Positions 32,410 to 42,571 of a stretch of 64,000 bases of DNA are shown here, one piece after another (the first letter of the stretch is position 1; the number at the start of each line of letters is the position of its first letter). The position numbers were made by a program, and so were the translations under genes. The DNA is from Mesorhizobium sp. M9A.F.Ca.ET.002.03.1.2 (GTDB lineage: Bacteria > Pseudomonadota > Alphaproteobacteria > Rhizobiales > Rhizobiaceae): positions 3,837,001 to 3,901,000 of the forward strand of contig NZ_CP034443.1 in assembly GCF_003952365.1 (NCBI RefSeq), read 5' to 3'. The notes beneath the pieces were generated by a model. That model made no database searches, was not told where the DNA came from, and worked only from the letters and a program-made list of their open reading frames with translations.

Positions 32410-35375
32410 TGGCGGTCAAGGCGGCTGCGGAACGGGCCGAAACCAACTGGCTCTTGAAGCCGAAGGCAAAGCTCCTTCCTTTGGATCAGAGCCGAGCCCG
32501 GCGGGAATTGTCGGAGATTGCTTCCGCCGCGCAGGAAGAGGGGCTTACCCGGTTGGCGAAATTTCTGGCCGGCAAGGGCGTTGTCCAGGACTTCCTCGCT
32601 GCAATATTCGACCTGTCGCCATTCCTGCGCGACACGGTGCGCCGCCGCCCGTGGATCCTCGATGCGCTTTTCGATGAGACCGTCGAGGCCCGGCTGATTG
32701 CGATCGGCGCGGCGATCGACAAGGCCGCGCGGGCGGAAGCCATCTCTGAAAGCATCCTGATGATGGAACTGCGGCAATGGAAAGCGGAAGCGCATGTCCT
32801 GATCGCGCTGGCCGATCTTGCAGGCGAGGCTGAGACCGCCGTCACGGTACGGCGGCTGAGCGATCTTGCCGACGCCTGCACCCGTGCTGCCGTCGACTTC
32901 CTGCTTCGCGACGCGCACGGGCAAGGCAAACTCAAACTGCCGCACCCCGAGGATCCGGCGCGCCAGTCGGGCTGGATCCTGCTCGGCATGGGCAAGCTTG
33001 GCGCGCATGAGCTGAACTTTTCCTCTGACATCGACCTTGTCGTTTTCTTCGATCCGCAAGCGCCCGCCGTCGTCGATCCGCTCGATGCGACGGAGCTGTT
33101 TTCGCGCCTGACGCGCCGGCTGGCCCGCATTCTCCAGGACCGCACCGAACACGGCTATGTCTTCCGCACCGACCTCAGGCTTCGTCCCGATCCCGGTTCG
33201 ACGCCGCTGGCGATCCCGGTCGAGGCCGCACTCACCTACTACGAGGCGCGCGGCCAGAACTGGGAGCGCGCCGCCATGATCAAGGCGCGTCCGGTGGCCG
33301 GCGATCTCGTGGCCGGTGCTGCGTTCCTGAAGGACCTCCAGCCCTATATCTGGCGCAAATACATGGACTACGCAGCGATTGCCGACGTTCATTCGATCAA
33401 GCGCCAGATCCACGCCCACAAGGGCCATGGCGAGGTCGCGGTGAAGGGCCACAACGTCAAGCTCGGCCGCGGCGGCATTCGCGAGATCGAATTTTTCGTC
33501 CAGACGCAGCAGCTCATCGCCGGCGGCCGCTTCCCCGAGTTGCGCGGCCGCGAGACCGTGCCGGTGCTTGACCAGCTTGCGGCGCGCGGCTGGATCACGA
33601 CCGAAGCGCGCGATGCGCTCGCCCGGCAATACTGGTTCCTGCGCCGCGTCGAGCATGCCGTCCAGATGGTCGCCGACGAGCAGATCCATGTACTGCCGGA
33701 AGATGATGAAGGGCTCGAACGCATTGCCCGTATGCTGGGTTTTGCCGATGCGGCGAGCTTTGCCGAGGCGTTCCGCGCCGCGCTCCATCAGGTCGAACGC
33801 CATTACGCGGCGCTTTTCGAAACCGCGCCCGAGCTTTCGGCGGGCATCGGCAATCTGGTCTTTACCGGCGATGTCGATGATCCCGATACGTTGCAGACCT
33901 TGCGGGGACTCGGCTTCCAGCGAGCGAGCGACATCTGCCGCGTCATCCGCGGCTGGCATTTCGGCCGTTATCGCGTCACCCGGTCGGCAGAAGCGCGCGA
34001 GCGGTTGACCGAACTGACGCCGGCATTGCTGCAATCCTTCGGCCAGACGCGCCGGGCGGACGAGGCACTGATACGCTTCGACGAGTTCCTCGCCGGCCTG
34101 CCCGCCGGCATCCAGCTGTTCTCGCTGCTCCAGTCCAATCCAGCTCTGCTGAAGCTGCTGGCGACGATCATGGGCGCGGCCCCCCGGCTGGCCGCCATCA
34201 TCACGCGCCGGCCGCACGTGTTCGATGGTCTGCTCGATCCGGCCCTTTTGACCGAACTTCCCGACCGCGCCTATCTGTCGGCGCGTCTTGCCGCCTTCCT
34301 TGAAGGCGACAGGGCCTATGAGGACGTGCTCGACCGCTTGCGCATCTTTGCATCCGAGCAAAAATTCCTGATCGGCGTCAGGCTGCTTGCCGGCTCGATC
34401 GATCCGGCCCGCGCCGGCCGTGCCTTTTCCGATCTGGCCGATCTGACCATCGATGCGGCGCTGCAGGCGGTCATCGCCGAGTTCTCGGCGCGCCATGGCC
34501 GCATCGCCGGCGGCAAGGTTGCGCTGCTTGGCATGGGCAAGCTCGGCAGCCGCGAATTGACGGCCGGCTCCGACGTCGACCTCATCCTGCTCTATGATCA
34601 CGACACCGATGCCGAAGAATCCCACGGTGGCAAGCCGCTCGCTCCATCCCACTACTACAGCCGGATGACGCAGCGGCTGATATCAGCCGTGTCCGCGCCG
34701 ACGGCCGAAGGCGTTCTCTACGAGCTCGACCTTCGCCTGCGGCCGTCCGGCAACAAGGGGCCGGTGGCCACCCATATCGACGCCTTCAAGAAGTATCAGC
34801 GCCAGGACGCCTGGACATGGGAGCACATGGCGCTGTCCAGGGCTCGCGCGATCGGCGGCGATCAAGCGTTGTGCACCAAGGTCGAAACTGAGGTGGCGGC
34901 GGTGCTTGCCCTGCCGCGCGGCAGCGCCAAGGTGATGGCGGAGGCGTCCGAGATGCGCACGATGATCGAGAAGGAGAAGCCACCGCGCGATCTCTGGGAC
35001 ATCAAGCTGATCCCGGGCGGTCTCATCGATCTCGAATTCATCGCGCAGGTGGCGGTGATCACGGGAAAGGTCGAAGCCGGCCGCCGGGTCACCGGGACAG
35101 CGGAGATCCTGTTGCGGCTGTCGCCGGATTTCGCCGACACACAGGTCAGGCGGGAGCTTTGCGACGCCTATGCACTCTATCTGGCGCTGACCCAGATGAT
35201 CAGGCTCTGCCTCACCGGCGTATTCGAGCGGAGCGACGTGCCGCCCGGGCTTTCGGATCTGCTTCTGGCGGTCACCGACCTGCCGGATTTCGGTGTGCTG
35301 GAAGCGCACCTCAAGGAGACGTCACAAAGGGTCAGGAAGGATTTCGACCTTTTGCTTCGTGCGGAACGGCCATGA
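32409..35375 (+). CDS. glnE: Bifunctional glutamine synthetase adenylyltransferase/deadenylylase
   Basis: Controls glutamine synthetase by adding or removing AMP in response to PII state and glutamine. 988 residues. There are two nucleotidyltransferase domains: an N-terminal deadenylylase with SSDIDLVVFFD (205-215) and a C-terminal adenylylase with GSDVDLILLYD (about 719-729), each followed by its GMGKLG-linked fold and a helical domain. Both active-site Asp pairs are intact. It is coupled to the preceding kinase gene, an arrangement conserved in rhizobia. Confidence 0.97.
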   Translation: MAVKAAAERAETNWLLKPKAKLLPLDQSRARRELSEIASAAQEEGLTRLAKFLAGKGVVQDFLAAIFDLSPFLRDTVRRRPWILDALFDETVEARLIAIGAAIDKAARAEAISESILMMELRQWKAEAHVLIALADLAGEAETAVTVRRLSDLADACTRAAVDFLLRDAHGQGKLKLPHPEDPARQSGWILLGMGKLGAHELNFSSDIDLVVFFDPQAPAVVDPLDATELFSRLTRRLARILQDRTEHGYVFRTDLRLRPDPGSTPLAIPVEAALTYYEARGQNWERAAMIKARPVAGDLVAGAAFLKDLQPYIWRKYMDYAAIADVHSIKRQIHAHKGHGEVAVKGHNVKLGRGGIREIEFFVQTQQLIAGGRFPELRGRETVPVLDQLAARGWITTEARDALARQYWFLRRVEHAVQMVADEQIHVLPEDDEGLERIARMLGFADAASFAEAFRAALHQVERHYAALFETAPELSAGIGNLVFTGDVDDPDTLQTLRGLGFQRASDICRVIRGWHFGRYRVTRSAEARERLTELTPALLQSFGQTRRADEALIRFDEFLAGLPAGIQLFSLLQSNPALLKLLATIMGAAPRLAAIITRRPHVFDGLLDPALLTELPDRAYLSARLAAFLEGDRAYEDVLDRLRIFASEQKFLIGVRLLAGSIDPARAGRAFSDLADLTIDAALQAVIAEFSARHGRIAGGKVALLGMGKLGSRELTAGSDVDLILLYDHDTDAEESHGGKPLAPSHYYSRMTQRLISAVSAPTAEGVLYELDLRLRPSGNKGPVATHIDAFKKYQRQDAWTWEHMALSRARAIGGDQALCTKVETEVAAVLALPRGSAKVMAEASEMRTMIEKEKPPRDLWDIKLIPGGLIDLEFIAQVAVITGKVEAGRRVTGTAEILLRLSPDFADTQVRRELCDAYALYLALTQMIRLCLTGVFERSDVPPGLSDLLLAVTDLPDFGVLEAHLKETSQRVRKDFDLLLRAERP

Positions 35376-35602
35376 GGGCGCAATGCCAAACGGGTGTTTC
35401 AGACCGCATCGGGGGTGACGACGCAACAAGAGAAGACCATGAGAAAGACGGCACGCTGACGAGCGACGATATCACCAGCCGTCAGAGGAAGGTCTTTGCC
35501 ATGCTTGATCGCAACAATGACGGCAGGATCGAGAAGAGTGAACTGCCGAAGAAGGGTCGTGGTTTTGGCCATCGGTGGGGTGGCGACGACAGCATGCAAT
35601 AA
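35372..35602 (+). CDS. Small EF-hand protein coupled to glnE
   Basis: 76 residues with one canonical EF-hand calcium loop, DRNNDGRIEKSE, where positions 1, 3, 5 and 12 are D, N, D and E as required. No signal peptide. The ATG overlaps the glnE stop (ATGA), which suggests coupled translation. The preceding 30 residues are low complexity and acidic. Single-loop proteins usually dimerise to bind calcium. An internal ATG (MLDRNN) is possible but would remove the helix before the loop. Confidence 0.6.
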   Translation: MRAQCQTGVSDRIGGDDATREDHEKDGTLTSDDITSRQRKVFAMLDRNNDGRIEKSELPKKGRGFGHRWGGDDSMQ

Positions 35603-35646
35603 AGCTCGCGTCGGCGTGAGTCGCTGGAGCAAATGCTGATCATTCT

Positions 35647-37974
35647 TCAGGCGGCGGCCCTGACCGGCTGCGTCGGCTTCTTGATAGGAATGCGCACCGA
35701 CACGATCGTGCCGACACCCTCGGTGGAGCGGATTTTCAAGGCGCCGCCCTGAAGCTCGGCCAACGAGCGTGAGATGGCAAGGCCAAGGCCGGAACCGGTA
35801 TGGCTCTTGGAAAACTGGTTCTGCACCTGTTCGAACGGCCGCCCGAGCTTGCTCAGCGCCTCCTTCGGGATGCCGCAGCCATTGTCTTCGATCGTCAGGA
35901 TGAGAGCGCTGGATGTATTGCGGGCCCTTACCGCAATGCGGCCGCCCTGGCCGGTGAATTTCACCGCATTCGACAGAAGGTTGATGACGATCTGCTTGAT
36001 CGCCCGGCGGTCGGCGAAAAGCGTCAGCGAATCGGGGATGCGGGTTTCGACGGCGATCGACTTTTCCGCTGCCTGCAGCGAGATCACGCGCACTGTCTCC
36101 CTGATCAGCGGGCAGAGATCGATTTCTTCCTGGTCCATCGAGAACTGGCCGGCCTCGATCTTCGACATATCGAGGATGTCGTTGATGACGCCCAGAAGAT
36201 ACTTGCCGCTGCCATTGATGTCGGTGGCATATTCCTCGTAGCGCGGCGAACCCAAAGGCCCGAACAGAGCCTGTTCCATCAGCTCCGAGAAGCCGATGAT
36301 CGCGTTGAGCGGAGTGCGCAATTCATGCGACATGTTGGCCAGGAACTCGGATTTGGCCCGGTTCGCGGCCTCGGCGCGCTCGGTTTCCTTCATGTATTTG
36401 CGGTTGAGCTCGACCAGTTCGCGCGATCGTTCTTCCTCCGCCCGGCGGGCAAGGCTGAGGTCGTGGATCGTCGCCATCAGCCGGCGCTCGCTGTCGACCA
36501 GCTTCTCCTGGTGCAGCTTGATCTGGGTGATATCGGAGCCCACCGAGACGGTGCCGCCGTCCCTGGTCCGCAACTCGTTCACCTGCAGCCAGCGGCCATC
36601 GGCAAGCTGCCGCTCGAAGGTCACGCCGCCATGCTGCCCGTTGGTGTTGGCAAGCCGGCGCTCCGAGGCGAAGGCAAGCATGCGTTCTTCCAGAACGGCG
36701 CGCGAGGCACCAGGCATCACGTCGCGATCCAGCAGGCCGTTGTCCTGCTGGTACTTGGAATTGCACATGATCAGACGCTGGGCGGAATCCCAGAGCACGA
36801 AGGATTCGTTGATGTTCTCAATGGCGGTCCTGAGGCGCAGGTCCGCGGCCTCGGAACGCAGCGCCAGATGCCGCTGCTCGGTGACGTCGACAGCGATGCC
36901 GATCAGCTGGATCTCCGGTGCTTCCGGGTCGATCACCTGCGCCCTTGCGCGCATCCACACCCATTGCCCGTCGGCATGGCGCATCCGGAACACCTGGTCG
37001 ATGTGATCGATCTCGCGTGCGACGATCCTGTTGGCGAGCTGGAACAGGTCGCCGTCCTCGGGATGGATGATCTCGTCGACCTCGCCGAACGACAGCATCG
37101 TGTCGCAGGGCTCATAGCCCAGCATGTCGTACATCGAGCGTGACCAGTACATCTTGCCGCGCACCATGTCCCAGTCCCACAGGCCGCAGCGGCCGCGCAC
37201 CAGCGCCATGTCGATGCGCTGGTGCGCTTCGAGATAAATGCGGTCGGCGGCCTGGGCGCGCGCCGCCTGGCCGAAATAGGCATAAAGGATGATGATCAGC
37301 ACGCCGGCTGTCAGCACGAACAGCGTGACGTTGAGCGAAACGGTCTTGCGCCACGTGTCGAAGACAGCTTCCCGCGGGACGAGTGCTGCGGCAGCACCGG
37401 TCCTGCCATTTGTCAGGCTCACCGCCGCATACCAGTCCTGTCCGCCGATGCTGACCTCCATGACGCCGGCGCGGTCGCCGAACATGAACAGCGGTTGACC
37501 GCCCTGGGCGATGGCGTCGAGCGATCGTCCCTCCCAACGTGTCGATTGCGGTGTCACGGCAACGATCTTGAACGCGCTGTCGGTGACCGCAAGCACGTGG
37601 CTTCGGCCCATGCCGCCCTGACGGCTGATACCCTCCAAAAGGTCCTGCGTCGCGCCAGGCGTTGAGGCCATGTTCGCGTCGGCGGCAATCGAGCTGGCCA
37701 GCTGGCCCGCCGCGAGCGAGAGGATAGCCTTGGCGTCGCGTTCCACGTCGTCGCGCTCGTTCATCAGCGCCAGGAACCGCAGCGCCGCGATGACGAGCAG
37801 GAAAATGATGATGAGGGCCGGTATCGATCGGCGCAACAGCGGCTCGGCTGCCAGGAGCCGTCGGTAGGCGGGTTCGGCGATCAGCCGCGTGTTGCCGGCG
37901 AGACCGTCGCTTCTCGCCTCACGCCGCTCAAAAGCCGTCCCTCCGGGCGCGCCCCACGCGTCCGCCTTCGCCAT
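35647..37974 (-). CDS. pleC: PleC-type sensor histidine kinase/phosphatase
   Basis: 775 residues. Membrane segments at about 49-69 and 217-238 enclose a periplasmic sensor domain. Two PAS domains follow (about 255-375 and 385-500), a short coiled coil, HisKA with H550 in NMSHELRTPLNAIIGF, and a HATPase with DNGCGIP and GSGLGLAIS. This is the architecture of PleC, the DivK phosphatase/kinase, and in S. meliloti pleC is next to glnE as here. The tail-to-tail neighbour is the EF-hand gene. A CtrA-like box lies 115 bases upstream of the start. Confidence 0.82.
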   Translation of the reverse strand: MAKADAWGAPGGTAFERREARSDGLAGNTRLIAEPAYRRLLAAEPLLRRSIPALIIIFLLVIAALRFLALMNERDDVERDAKAILSLAAGQLASSIAADANMASTPGATQDLLEGISRQGGMGRSHVLAVTDSAFKIVAVTPQSTRWEGRSLDAIAQGGQPLFMFGDRAGVMEVSIGGQDWYAAVSLTNGRTGAAAALVPREAVFDTWRKTVSLNVTLFVLTAGVLIIILYAYFGQAARAQAADRIYLEAHQRIDMALVRGRCGLWDWDMVRGKMYWSRSMYDMLGYEPCDTMLSFGEVDEIIHPEDGDLFQLANRIVAREIDHIDQVFRMRHADGQWVWMRARAQVIDPEAPEIQLIGIAVDVTEQRHLALRSEAADLRLRTAIENINESFVLWDSAQRLIMCNSKYQQDNGLLDRDVMPGASRAVLEERMLAFASERRLANTNGQHGGVTFERQLADGRWLQVNELRTRDGGTVSVGSDITQIKLHQEKLVDSERRLMATIHDLSLARRAEEERSRELVELNRKYMKETERAEAANRAKSEFLANMSHELRTPLNAIIGFSELMEQALFGPLGSPRYEEYATDINGSGKYLLGVINDILDMSKIEAGQFSMDQEEIDLCPLIRETVRVISLQAAEKSIAVETRIPDSLTLFADRRAIKQIVINLLSNAVKFTGQGGRIAVRARNTSSALILTIEDNGCGIPKEALSKLGRPFEQVQNQFSKSHTGSGLGLAISRSLAELQGGALKIRSTEGVGTIVSVRIPIKKPTQPVRAAA

Positions 37975-38572
37975 AAATGGCTCTCCCCGATTTCAAATCT
38001 GCTTGATGATCCGGCGACACCGCACTTCCGAATCGTCAGTAAAGAATCAAAGGTGATTCGCCTTGTCTAGAGGCGCGGCGAAAAAAGATTAAAAATTGAT
38101 TGAAATAACGGGATTTTCCGATCCGTCACGCATGTTCTCCCTTCTCTCTTTCCTTCCTTTGGAGCGTTCCACCTTGGCAGCGACGGCGCTCCGTCCGGTA
38201 CCCCTCAACCGTCTTGGCGCCACGCCAATCCAGCTCCTCCCACACCTCCACAAGGGAAAAGGGCGCCCGGGCCAGTGTGGGATCGACAAATGTTTCCGCG
38301 GATCGTCCGAAAGGTTCAATGCCGGCGATCGAAAGCAGCGCTTGGCCTGGCGGCCTGGTTCGAGCGTCGCAGAAATACGGCTAAAACAAATAGATAGGGC
38401 AGGATGCCCAATTCATCCGGCTCCAGTCGGCCGCAAGGAATACACGTTTACGATATTGGAAGCATAATACCATTAAGTCCGCCAACGATGACGCTCTCCT
38501 GGTAGAACGACAAACAGGTCGGATCTGCTGAGGTCGTCGAGTGCAGATTCCCTGGCGTCAATCGAGTCACGC
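37975..38572. other. Nearly 600-base region without a supported gene
   Basis: Divergent spacer between pleC and the acyltransferase. It holds an AT-rich patch (38030-38130) with a CtrA-like box, and a second AT-rich patch (38380-38470) before the acyltransferase. Open frames of 76-123 codons cross the middle on both strands but lack ribosome sites, domains or compositional support. A decayed gene is possible. Confidence 0.5.
38089..38103 (-). promoter_or_regulatory. Candidate CtrA-binding box upstream of pleC
   Basis: On the minus strand the site reads TCAA-N7-TTAAT, on the plus strand TTAA-N7-TTGA (38089-38092 and 38100-38103): one mismatch to TTAA-N7-TTAA. It is 115 bases before the pleC ATG in an AT-rich patch. 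Confidence 0.3.
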
Positions 38573-39694
38573 ATGAACAACCTGAAGCGCATGCCGTGGG
38601 TCGACACGGCGAAAGGTCTCTCGATAATCCTCGTGGTCATGATGTATTCGGCCTACAACACCGGCGAATACACTGGTGGCGTCGGGTTCCTTCATTATGT
38701 CATCGGCTTCGCGACTCCCTTTCGCATGCCGGAATTCTTCCTGATTTCCGGGCTTTTCCTGTCGCAGGTAATCGGCCGGCCATGGCGGCGCTATCTCGAC
38801 CGGCGCGTCGTCCACTATCTCTATTTCTACGCGTTGTGGGCTCTCATCATGATCGGCTTGAAGATAGGCATCTATGGCCGGGATGCGCAGGCAATGCTGC
38901 ACGATTTGGCGTGGTCGGTGATCGAGCCATATGGCGTGCTGTGGTTCATCTACATGCTGGCGGTGTTCGGCCTTGTCGCGAAACTGCTGTGGCAATTTCG
39001 AGTGCCCTACGGGATTACCATCCCGCTCGCGGCCCTGCTGCAGATGTGGGCTCCGCAGTCGAACAGCTATGCAATTACCCAGTTCGCCGCCTATTTCGTG
39101 TTCTTTCATACGGGCTTTGTGGCGGCACCGTTGGTGTTCCGGCTTGTCGAATGGACACAAGGCCATACCGCCCTGTCCATCGCTGGTCTGCTCGCATGGG
39201 CGATCGCGAATGGTCTCCTCGTTTTTTCTCCAGGTTTCTCTGTCGAGCCGACCATCACCCATATGGGTCTCGCCGCATGGCCTCCGCTGCATCTTGCCTT
39301 GGGCATCACGGGCGCACTGGCACTGTGCGTGCTTGGCGGGTTTCTTTCGAAGTTTGCGTTCATGGACTGGCTGCGTTGGCTCGGAGAACATTCGCTGGCT
39401 GTCTACGTCGCTTTCACAATTCCTATGTCCATCTTCCGCGCCGCGGCTTTGGCAAGCGGCATTCTGACTGACACTGGCGCACTGAGCCTTGCGGTTCTGA
39501 TCGTCTCGACGGTCAGTCCGGCGATTCTCTACGCCATCGTCAAGCGCATGGGCTTCGGAACGTTCCTTTTCGAGCGGCCGCGTTGGGCGCGCATTGAACA
39601 CAGGGAATCTTCACCGCGCGCAGATGAGGGCGCCTTGCGGATGGCGCCAGATGCAGCGCCGTTGGAAGCAAAATTGCCTGCCGCACCGAATTGA
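38573..39694 (+). CDS. Acyltransferase family 3 integral membrane protein
   Basis: 373 residues, about ten membrane helices. The N-terminus has the family start WVDTAKGLSIILVV, with the conserved Asp in helix 1, and the PEFFLISGLFLS motif in the second or third helix. Such proteins O-acylate surface polysaccharides, cyclic glucans or lipids. The C-terminal 45 residues are a charged cytoplasmic tail. The gene stands alone; with feuNPQ in the same window a glucan substrate is conceivable but unsupported. It is convergent with pepN. Confidence 0.87.
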   Translation: MNNLKRMPWVDTAKGLSIILVVMMYSAYNTGEYTGGVGFLHYVIGFATPFRMPEFFLISGLFLSQVIGRPWRRYLDRRVVHYLYFYALWALIMIGLKIGIYGRDAQAMLHDLAWSVIEPYGVLWFIYMLAVFGLVAKLLWQFRVPYGITIPLAALLQMWAPQSNSYAITQFAAYFVFFHTGFVAAPLVFRLVEWTQGHTALSIAGLLAWAIANGLLVFSPGFSVEPTITHMGLAAWPPLHLALGITGALALCVLGGFLSKFAFMDWLRWLGEHSLAVYVAFTIPMSIFRAAALASGILTDTGALSLAVLIVSTVSPAILYAIVKRMGFGTFLFERPRWARIEHRESSPRADEGALRMAPDAAPLEAKLPAAPN

Positions 39695-39770
39695 AAGCGG
39701 CGCCCGAATTTCGAGCCTGTGACGTTCCGGCCCACCTTGCCCGTCGATACAACAGCGCCTGGAACAAAAC

Positions 39771-42416
39771 TCACGCCAGAGTGCGCTCGACGATATCGCG
39801 CAAATCGGCCGACAGGTTCTCGGCATTGGCAATCGACAGCAGCGCTTCCCTTGCCTTGGCCTGACGGATGGGTTCGAGCGAGCGCCATGATCTGAGAGCC
39901 GTCGCCAGCCTGGCAGCCACCTGCGGGTTACGCTTTTCGACCTGCAGGACCGTCTCGACGAAAAACCGGTAGCCTACGCCGTCGGCGCGATGGAAGCCGG
40001 TCTGGTTGGCGCTGGAAAACGTGCCGACAAGCGAGCGCACCCGGTTCGGGTTGGCCATTGAGAAGGCCGGGTGGCCGGTCAGGGCGCGCACCGCATCGAC
40101 AGTTTGCAGGCCGGGCACGCTGGCCTGGATTTGGAACCATTTGTCCATCACCAGCGGGTCTGCGGCATATTTCGCTTCGAAGTCGGCCAGCGCCTTGACC
40201 GTCTCGGGCGAACCGCTGTGGCGGAGCGCAAGCACGGTTAGCGCGGCGGCGCGGTCCGTCATGTTGGTCGCCGACTGGAAATGCCGGGCCGCAAGCGCGG
40301 CACCTCCCGGCAGCAGCGAGAGATAGTCGAGCAAGGTGTTGCGCAGCGCCCTGCGCCCTGCGCTCGCCGCGTCCGGACTGAACGGACCATTATCGCCGAG
40401 GCGATCGTAGAGGCGGAGGAATATCTCCCGGTTGGCCTCGGCGATCGCGGCCGCCAGCGCCTCACGGCCCGAAAAAATCGCATCGGGGTCGATGTTCTTG
40501 CCGATGTCACGGGCGATATCGGCTTCGCTCGGAAGCGCCAGGGCCAGCGCCCGATAGGCCGGTTCGAGTGTCTCGTCGCCGGCTATCTTGCCGGCAAGGT
40601 CTGTCAGCCGTGATGCGAAACCAGGCTGCTTGCCGCCAAGGACCTGACGGAAGGCTGATATCAGCGCGTCGGTCAAAAGCGTGTTGAACGCCTGCCAGCG
40701 CGCGAAGGCGTCGCTGTCATGGCCGGCAAGGAAGAACTGATCATCGGCCTTCTGCTCGACCGAAAGCGTCACCGGCGCCGAGAAACCGCGGTTGAGCGAT
40801 ATCGCCGGGCGCTCAGTGACGCCCGAAAAGCGCACCATGTGCCGGCGCTTGCGAATATGGATGACGCCGTCCTCGACGCTGGCGCCCTCGACGCCGCTAT
40901 AGGCTATCGCTTTGCCGTCGGTGCCGACCAGGCCGAAGGCGAGCGGAATGTGCATCAGCCGCTTGCGGCTTTCGGACGGCGTCGGCGGCACCGACTGCTC
41001 GATCTCAAGCGTGAATTCCTGCGCTGCCGCATTGTGCGTCGAACTGATCGTCAGATTGGGCGTGCCCGCCTGATGGTACCAGAGCGAAAATTGTGACAGG
41101 TCGCGGCCGGACACATCCTCGAACACCTTGATGAAATCCTCGATCGTCGCAGCCTCGCCGTCATGGCGCTCGAAATAGAGGTCCATGCCGGCGCGGAACG
41201 CCTTGGCGCCGAGAATGGTGCGAATCATGCGCACCACTTCCGAGCCCTTTTCGTAAACCGTCGCCGTGTAGAAGTTATTGATCTCGCGGTAGCGGCGCGG
41301 CCGCACCGGATGCGCCAGCGGTCCCTGGTCCTCGGGAAACTGATGCGCCCGCAATGTGCGCACTTCGGCAATGCGTTTCACCGCTCGCGACCGCTGGTCG
41401 GCGGAGAATTCGTGATCGCGGAAAACCGTCAGCCCTTCCTTCAGGCAAAGCTGGAACCAGTCGCGGCAAGTGATTCTGTTGCCAGTCCAATTGTGGAAAT
41501 ACTCATGTGCGATGATCGCCTCGATATTGGCGAAATCGGCGTCCGTCGCAGTCTCCTGGTCGGCCAGGACATATTTGTCGTTGAAGATGTTGAGACCCTT
41601 GTTCTCCATCGCGCCCATGTTGAAATCGGACACGGCGACGATGTTGAAGACGTCGAGGTCGTATTCGCGGCCGAACGCCTCCTCGTCCCATTTCATCGAC
41701 CGTTTCAGGGCATCCATGGCGTAACCGGCGAGCATTTCCTTGCCCGGCTCGACATAGATGCCGAGCTCGACCTTGCGGCCGGATAGCGTGACGAAGCTGT
41801 CGTCGACTTTGCCGAGAGTGCCCGCCACCAGGGCGAACAGATAGGACGGCTTGGGGAAGGGGTCGTGCCAGACTGCATAGTGCCAGCCGTCGGCAAGTTC
41901 GCCGCTGCCCGCCGGGTTGCCGTTGGAAAGAAGCAGTGGCGCCTCGTTGTGCCGCGCCTCGATGCGCACCGTATAGACCGACAGGATATCGGGGCGGTCG
42001 AGAAAATAGGTGATCCGCCGAAAGCCCTCGGCCTCGCATTGCGTGCAATAGACGTTGCTGGAGCGATAGAGGCCCATCAGGGCTTCGTTTCGTGCCGGCG
42101 CCAGCTCGGTTTCGATCAGGAGCTGGAAGCGGGTTGCCGCGGGTGGCGCGGTGATCGTCAGCTGATCGGGCGTGGCAAAAAAATCCGCCGGCGCGAGTGT
42201 CTGGCCGTCGATTGCGATGCGGTTGAGCGTCAGGCCATCGCCGTCCAGCACCAGCGGCACAGACGCCGCCATGCCGTCGCGGCGTTCGACCGTCAGCACG
42301 GCGGTGACGCGTGTGGCTTCTGGCGACAGGCGGAAAGTCAGGCTGGTTTCCGGAATGAGATAGTCGTTGGGGCGATAGTCTTCGAGCTTGAAGACCTGGC
42401 CGGTGTCAGTGCGCAT
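39771..42416 (-). CDS. pepN: Aminopeptidase N (M1 family)
   Basis: 881 residues, the usual length for the E. coli PepN type. Removes N-terminal residues from peptides in the cytoplasm. The exopeptidase motif GAMEN is at 268-272, and the zinc site is H304-E305-Y-F-H308 with E327 eighteen residues further on. The N-terminus TGQVFKLEDYRPNDYLIP is the conserved PepN start. No signal peptide. It stands alone between the acyltransferase and the molybdenum hydroxylase gene. Confidence 0.96.
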   Translation of the reverse strand: MRTDTGQVFKLEDYRPNDYLIPETSLTFRLSPEATRVTAVLTVERRDGMAASVPLVLDGDGLTLNRIAIDGQTLAPADFFATPDQLTITAPPAATRFQLLIETELAPARNEALMGLYRSSNVYCTQCEAEGFRRITYFLDRPDILSVYTVRIEARHNEAPLLLSNGNPAGSGELADGWHYAVWHDPFPKPSYLFALVAGTLGKVDDSFVTLSGRKVELGIYVEPGKEMLAGYAMDALKRSMKWDEEAFGREYDLDVFNIVAVSDFNMGAMENKGLNIFNDKYVLADQETATDADFANIEAIIAHEYFHNWTGNRITCRDWFQLCLKEGLTVFRDHEFSADQRSRAVKRIAEVRTLRAHQFPEDQGPLAHPVRPRRYREINNFYTATVYEKGSEVVRMIRTILGAKAFRAGMDLYFERHDGEAATIEDFIKVFEDVSGRDLSQFSLWYHQAGTPNLTISSTHNAAAQEFTLEIEQSVPPTPSESRKRLMHIPLAFGLVGTDGKAIAYSGVEGASVEDGVIHIRKRRHMVRFSGVTERPAISLNRGFSAPVTLSVEQKADDQFFLAGHDSDAFARWQAFNTLLTDALISAFRQVLGGKQPGFASRLTDLAGKIAGDETLEPAYRALALALPSEADIARDIGKNIDPDAIFSGREALAAAIAEANREIFLRLYDRLGDNGPFSPDAASAGRRALRNTLLDYLSLLPGGAALAARHFQSATNMTDRAAALTVLALRHSGSPETVKALADFEAKYAADPLVMDKWFQIQASVPGLQTVDAVRALTGHPAFSMANPNRVRSLVGTFSSANQTGFHRADGVGYRFFVETVLQVEKRNPQVAARLATALRSWRSLEPIRQAKAREALLSIANAENLSADLRDIVERTLA

Positions 42417-42571
42417 TCCGTGGGGTTTCCTGTCGATTCCCGCAGCGGCAGATGGGTCCGCTGGTCCAAAAAAATTCGAAGCCCGCGCTCTTTACACGAA
42501 ACCGTCACTCGACAAAACTGGCGCAATGCCTATTTCAGGCACTCGTTCCCCATCATCATCGCGAGGTATCC

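Noticed and set aside
32403..34652. 749-codon open frame on the minus strand opposite glnE
   Set aside because: It lies wholly against a well-conserved glnE frame; long antisense frames are expected in GC-rich genes with strong third-position bias. No domain or ribosome site.
38096..38467. 123-codon plus-strand frame in the pleC spacer
   Set aside because: No ribosome site, no recognisable domain and overlapping frames on the other strand of similar quality.
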